Positions 7,413-10,493 of a stretch of 10,493 bases of DNA are shown here, piece after piece. A program made the translations under genes and the position numbers. How positions within the stretch are numbered: position 1 is the stretch's first letter; each line of letters begins with the position of its first letter. Source of the DNA: Buchnera aphidicola (Lipaphis pseudobrassicae) (GTDB taxonomy: Bacteria > Pseudomonadota > Gammaproteobacteria > Enterobacterales > Enterobacteriaceae); the NCBI RefSeq assembly GCF_005081185.1, contig NZ_CP034870.1, positions 120,135 to 130,627 on the forward strand, written 5' to 3'. Under the pieces are notes generated by a model that did not search any database, was not told the DNA's origin, and saw only the letters and a program-made list of their open reading frames with translations.

Positions 7413-7805
7413 ATCAATTGAAAAACTTTCTCCACAACCACAAAATTTTTCTAATTTAGGATTATAAAATTTAAATACTCTATTAATATGATTTTTTATA
7501 AAATCTATTTTAATTCCCTCTAAAAATGGCATTTCTTTAGAAGAAATACAGATGAAAATATTTTTATAAGTAAATGTTTTTTCTTCTTTATTTTTTTCTT
7601 GTTTTAATTCTGATTTTTTAATTAATTCCATGGTATAGCGAAATCCTGCACATCCAGATTTTTTTATACCCAATCTTATTCCTTTGTTATCAGTATGGGA
7701 ATTTATTAAGAACAAAATTTGTTTTATAGCATTATCAGTTATTGAAAAACCTTTCCATTCGTTTTTATTAGGAAAGTAAATATTAGCATTATTATTTTTC
7801 ATCAT
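7410..7805 (-). CDS. sufA: SufA, A-type iron-sulfur carrier (HesB/IscA family)
   Basis: A-type carriers hold an Fe-S cluster or iron and hand it to apo-enzymes. The product has 131 residues (E. coli SufA 122). The three family cysteines are present: Cys52 in KSGCAGF, and Cys122 and Cys124 in CGCGESF near the C-terminus. The match is better to SufA than to IscA or ErpA: EWKGFSIT near the start, GIRLGIKKSGCAGF, and MPFLEG followed by FKFYNPK and CGCGESF all parallel SufA. A Lys/Glu-rich insertion of about ten residues (around 63-77) accounts for the extra length. Two adjacent ATGs (7805 and 7802) are possible starts; the ribosome binding site is weak. sufB, sufC, sufD, sufS and sufE are not next to it, so this is an isolated survivor of the suf operon. 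It lies between tyrS (convergent) and ydiK (divergent). Confidence 0.9.
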   Translation of the reverse strand: MMKNNNANIYFPNKNEWKGFSITDNAIKQILFLINSHTDNKGIRLGIKKSGCAGFRYTMELIKKSELKQEKNKEEKTFTYKNIFICISSKEMPFLEGIKIDFIKNHINRVFKFYNPKLEKFCGCGESFSID

Positions 7806-8033
7806 ATTATTCTTTTTTATAAAAAATGTTTGTTGAAAACGTTGTTTTAGATTTTATTTTTATTATATATATATTTCAGGGTTAAAGAATATTATTTTTG
7901 TTAATTATTTTTATAAAATTTAATGTTATAATTATATTATATATTTATAAAAAAATGTTTTTGTCTCATAAAGTTAAATCATTTTCTATAAAAAATTATT
8001 TATAATATAAAAATATTGAGGTGAAATAACTAT
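7806..8033. promoter_or_regulatory. Divergent intergenic region sufA / ydiK
   Basis: This 228-bp spacer must carry the promoters of both flanking divergent genes. TATAAT occurs on the + strand at 7927-7932 and 8001-8006, and its complement ATTATA at 7862-7867 could serve sufA. None has a convincing -35 partner at normal spacing, so exact promoters cannot be assigned. No tRNA, small ORF with a ribosome site, or strong hairpin is visible. Confidence 0.4.
8018..8024 (+). promoter_or_regulatory. Strong ribosome binding site of ydiK
   Basis: GAGGTGA lies 9 bases before the ATG at 8034, a near-perfect Shine-Dalgarno match and the strongest in this window. Most neighbouring genes have little or none. 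Confidence 0.75.
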
Positions 8034-9122
8034 ATGCAAAATCCAAAAGAAAAGATGGATTTATCGCAGTCTATTTTATCACTAATATTTATTATTGCTA
8101 TGAGTGTAATAAGCTTTATAGTAATTCATCCATTTATATTAGGATTTTCTTGGGCTAGTATGATTGTTATTGCTACCTGGCCTATGATGTTAAAAATACA
8201 ATATTTTTTATGGGGAAAACGTTTACTTGCAGTAGCAAGTATGACTATTATTTTGTTATTATTATTTATAATTCCAGTTTTTTTTGTTGTAAATAGTTTA
8301 ATTGCAACAAGTATTCCTCTAATTCATTGGTTTCGTTCAAATACTTTAGAATTTCCAGAATTAATATGGCTTCAAGATATTCCACTTATTGGTAAAAAAA
8401 TATTTATTAGTTATCAAGAGTTATTAGCTGGTGATGGAGGTGAATTAATTCGAGAAGTTAAACCTTATATGGGACGTACTACTGAATTTTTTATAAGTCA
8501 AGCTAAAAATTGCGGATTATTTTTTATGCATTTAATGTTAATGTTATTATTTAGTGTGCTTTTATACTGGAATGGTGAAAAAGTTAGTCATGCTATACGC
8601 TATTTTGCATTACGTCTTAGTTCAAAAAATGGAGATGCTATAATTTTATTAGCCGTTCAAGCAGTAAGAGCGGTTGCATTAGGTGTAGCAGTAACAGCGT
8701 TAATTCAAGCGATATTATCTGGTATAGGATTATTAATTTCTGGGGTTCCTTATTGGGCATTATTAATGATAATTATCGTTTTTTCTTGTTTGATACAAAT
8801 AGGACCATTACCAATATTAGTACCATCAATTATATGGCTATATTGGCACAATAATACTACTTGGGGGACAATATTATTAATTTGGAGTTGTCTTGTTTTC
8901 ATACTTGATCATATACTTAGACCATTTTTTATACGAATGGGTGCTGATTTACCTATTTTATTAATTTTATCTGGGGTTATTGGTGGTTTATTAGCTTTTG
9001 GGATGATTGGTTTATTCATAGGACCTGTAGTATTAGTAATATTTTATCGTTTAATAATATCATGGATCTATGATATTTCTATTGATTCTTTTTTAAAGAA
9101 TGCGTCCCTAAAAAAAGATTAA
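8034..9122 (+). CDS. ydiK: YdiK, AI-2E/YdiK-family membrane transporter
   Basis: This inner-membrane protein belongs to the AI-2E (UPF0118) transporter family. E. coli YdiK has no firmly established substrate, and I do not assign one. The product has 362 residues (E. coli about 370) and roughly seven to eight hydrophobic segments, two of them in the first ~80 residues. Conserved stretches include HPFILGFSWASMIVIATWP near the N-terminus, LLFSVLLYWNGE, QAVRAVALGVAVTALIQA, the SGVPYWALL/GPLPILVPS region and the C-terminal glycine-rich core LSGVIGGLLAFGMIGLFIGP (about 312-331), typical of the family. The C-terminal tail is shorter than in E. coli. Sequence conservation is visibly higher than in priA or rsxD, which suggests strong purifying selection. 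It has its own strong ribosome binding site and is probably monocistronic or leads toward aroH. Confidence 0.95.
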   Translation: MQNPKEKMDLSQSILSLIFIIAMSVISFIVIHPFILGFSWASMIVIATWPMMLKIQYFLWGKRLLAVASMTIILLLLFIIPVFFVVNSLIATSIPLIHWFRSNTLEFPELIWLQDIPLIGKKIFISYQELLAGDGGELIREVKPYMGRTTEFFISQAKNCGLFFMHLMLMLLFSVLLYWNGEKVSHAIRYFALRLSSKNGDAIILLAVQAVRAVALGVAVTALIQAILSGIGLLISGVPYWALLMIIIVFSCLIQIGPLPILVPSIIWLYWHNNTTWGTILLIWSCLVFILDHILRPFFIRMGADLPILLILSGVIGGLLAFGMIGLFIGPVVLVIFYRLIISWIYDISIDSFLKNASLKKD

Positions 9123-9124
9123 TG

Positions 9125-9147
9125 AATATATATATACAGTATATATT
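9125..9147 (+). terminator. AT hairpin immediately after ydiK (weak)
   Basis: AATATATA (9125-9132) and TATATATT (9140-9147) form an 8-bp stem with a 7-base loop 2 bp after the ydiK stop. It is made only of A-T pairs and no clean T-run follows, so it may be low-complexity sequence. Confidence 0.2.
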
Positions 9148-9255
9148 TAATTAAATATCATCATAAAATATGATAACATAAAAAAATAGTTTAATTATAT
9201 TTCATAGTTATTAAGAATAAAATTAATAGTATGACTATAATGATATTATGTATTT

Positions 9256-9276
9256 AAAGATTTTATCTTTTTTTTT
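9256..9276 (+). terminator. Candidate intrinsic terminator downstream of ydiK
   Basis: AAAGAT (9256-9261), a 3-base loop and ATCTTT (9265-9270) are followed at once by six more T. This is the most terminator-like arrangement in the window, though the stem has a single G-C pair. It lies 133 bp after ydiK and about 187 bp before aroH, so it would separate the two transcripts. Confidence 0.4.
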
Positions 9277-9405
9277 ATTTAAAATTTCTGTCATATTATT
9301 TAAAGTGTATTAATAAAAATTTATTCTCTCTAATATTATGAAATTTTTTCTATTAAGAACATTCATAAAATATTAGAAATATGAACTTATGACTAGTTAG
9401 TTTTT

Positions 9406-9421
9406 CGTGATTTTTATCACA
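9406..9421 (+). promoter_or_regulatory. CRP/FNR-like palindrome upstream of aroH
   Basis: CGTGA-TTTTTA-TCACA matches the CRP half-site pair TGTGA-N6-TCACA at 9 of 10 positions and contains the perfect inverted repeat GTGAT/ATCAC with a 4-base spacer. It ends 41 bp before the aroH ATG. It could equally be a small RNA hairpin in the leader. Buchnera-type genomes are thought to lack most such regulators, so it may be a relic. Confidence 0.3.
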
Positions 9422-9462
9422 TCTTGCTATTCTTTCCAGAAAAAATTCATTTAGAGAACAAA

Positions 9463-10493
9463 ATGAAAAAAACAGATGAACTACGTACCATACGAATTGA
9501 TCCATTAATTACTCCATCTGAATTAGCAAAGCAATATGCTATAACTTCAGAGATAATGGATAATGTTATAACAACAAGACAAAATATTGCTCGTATTATG
9601 ACTGGAGAAGATGCTCGATTGCTTGTTGTAATAGGTCCATGTTCAGTTCATGATCCTATTGCTGCAGTAGAATATGCACATCGATTATATGAATTACGTG
9701 TAAAATATAAAGATCGTCTTGAAATTATAATGCGCACTTATTTTGAAAAACCAAGAACAGTTGTTGGATGGAAAGGATTAATTTCAGATCCAGATTTAAA
9801 TGGTAGTTTTCGAGTTAATCATGGATTAGCTGTAGCTCGTAAGTTATTGTTAGATATCAATGCATTAGGAATGCCAGCAGCAACAGAATTTCTTGATATG
9901 GTCATAGGACAATTTATTGCAGATTTAATTAGTTGGGGTGCTATTGGAGCTAGAACTACAGAAAGTCAAATTCATAGAGAAATGGCTTCTGCACTATCAT
10001 GTCCAGTAGGTTTTAAGAATGGTACAGATGGAAATATACGTATTGCAATTGATGCAATTCGTGCAGCAAAAGTTCGTCATTTATTTTTAGCTCCTAATAA
10101 AGATGGACAAATGACTATTAATCATACTAGTGGTAATCCATACGGACATATAATTATGCGAGGAGGAAGTTCTCCTAATTATCACGCTGATGATGTTGAA
10201 TCAGCAATAAAACATTTGCGTGAGTTTAATTTATCAGAATATTTAATGATTGATTTTAGTCATGGAAATTGTTTAAAAGAACATATTCGTCAAAAAAATG
10301 TTGCTGAATCTGTTGCATATCAAATTTCTCATGGTTCTAAATCTATATTTGGTGTTATGATTGAGAGTTTTTTAGAAGAAGGTTTCCAAAAAGTAATTGA
10401 TAATCAACCATTAATTTATGGAAAATCAATTACTGATGCTTGTTTAAATTGGAAAGATAGTACTTTAATTATCAAACAATTAGCAGACGCTGT
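9463..10493 (+). CDS. aroH: DAHP synthase, AroH (Trp-sensitive) type (3' partial)
   Basis: The enzyme condenses phosphoenolpyruvate with erythrose 4-phosphate to DAHP, the entry to the shikimate pathway and so to Phe, Tyr and Trp. The window ends after 343 complete codons (in ...LADA) of about 348, with no stop. Alignment to E. coli AroH needs no gap. The N-terminus KKTDELRTIRI resembles AroH (NRTDELRTARI) rather than AroF or AroG. Active-site and metal residues are intact: Cys60 (GPCS), Arg91 and Lys96 (RTYFEKP), His267 (DFSHGN), Glu301 (ESF) and Asp325 (SITD). In the feedback region it has DMVIGQ: Gly149, diagnostic of AroH where AroF/AroG have Pro, and Val147 are kept, while Thr148 is Ile. 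The weak AGAGA at 9453-9457 is the only ribosome site. In aphid symbionts this step supports amino acid supply to the host. Confidence 0.97.
   Translation, partial: MKKTDELRTIRIDPLITPSELAKQYAITSEIMDNVITTRQNIARIMTGEDARLLVVIGPCSVHDPIAAVEYAHRLYELRVKYKDRLEIIMRTYFEKPRTVVGWKGLISDPDLNGSFRVNHGLAVARKLLLDINALGMPAATEFLDMVIGQFIADLISWGAIGARTTESQIHREMASALSCPVGFKNGTDGNIRIAIDAIRAAKVRHLFLAPNKDGQMTINHTSGNPYGHIIMRGGSSPNYHADDVESAIKHLREFNLSEYLMIDFSHGNCLKEHIRQKNVAESVAYQISHGSKSIFGVMIESFLEEGFQKVIDNQPLIYGKSITDACLNWKDSTLIIKQLADA

Larger units (their letters stand above)
9123..9462. other. 340-bp spacer between ydiK and aroH
   Basis: No coding ORF with a ribosome site is seen. The spacer holds an AT hairpin just after ydiK, a hairpin followed by a T-run at 9256-9276, an ACTAGTTA element at 9392-9399 and a GTGAT/ATCAC palindrome at 9407-9420 close to aroH. 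A 12-codon ATG ORF at 9338-9376 (Phe- and Leu-rich) lacks a Shine-Dalgarno sequence. The segment after about 9385 is less AT-biased than the rest and is the likely control region of aroH. Confidence 0.5.

Noticed and set aside
7898..7932. Promoter pair TTGTTA / TATAAT before ydiK
   Set aside because: The spacing is 23 bp, too long for a sigma-70 promoter, and both hexamers are common by chance in this composition.
7860..8010. tRNA or small RNA in the sufA-ydiK spacer
   Set aside because: No cloverleaf arms or CCA end, almost no G or C, and no stable stems visible on either strand.
9338..9376. 12-codon ORF (MKFFLLRTFIKY) before aroH as an aromatic leader peptide for attenuation
   Set aside because: Phe and Tyr codons are expected in such AT-rich DNA, there is no Shine-Dalgarno sequence, no Trp codon, and no pair of alternative hairpins ending in a T-run between it and aroH.

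Overview
The window reads as the chromosome of an obligate insect endosymbiont of the Buchnera aphidicola type (gamma-proteobacterium, ancestor close to the Enterobacterales). Base composition is extremely AT-rich, intergenic spaces are almost pure A/T, and the proteins are rich in Lys/Asn/Ile/Phe. Each of them nevertheless aligns nearly end to end with an Escherichia coli protein. I see no mobile elements, CRISPR array, rRNA or tRNA.

Layout. (1) Positions 1-3130 hold the 3' part of the Rsx/Rnf operon: rsxC (5' end outside the window), rsxD, rsxG and rsxE, tightly packed on the + strand. This is a membrane-bound, ion-translocating NADH/ferredoxin electron-transfer complex with recognisable Fe-S and covalent-FMN sites. 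(2) nth (endonuclease III) follows directly, as it does in E. coli. (3) priA (3792-5981) is full length, but its helicase/ATPase motifs are almost all erased while the zinc-binding cysteines and terminal domains remain. This is the most striking feature of the window. (4) tyrS (+) converges on a lone sufA (-). (5) ydiK, an AI-2E-family membrane protein, is transcribed divergently from sufA. (6) After a 340-bp spacer, aroH (DAHP synthase, first step of aromatic amino acid synthesis) runs off the right edge with only its last few residues missing.

Gene order follows the E. coli map (rsxC-D-G-E-nth ... tyrS ... sufA ... ydiK ... aroH) with large blocks deleted between the survivors. Only priA is out of place, since it maps far away in E. 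coli.

Functionally the region mixes redox and Fe-S metabolism (Rsx, SufA, and the Fe-S enzyme Nth), translation (TyrRS), DNA repair and replication restart (Nth, PriA), and host provisioning (AroH, feeding Phe/Tyr/Trp supply to the aphid). No undescribed multi-gene system is apparent. The best leads are the apparently ATPase-dead but retained PriA, an Nth lesion-pocket substitution (Arg41), and the conserved orphan membrane protein YdiK.
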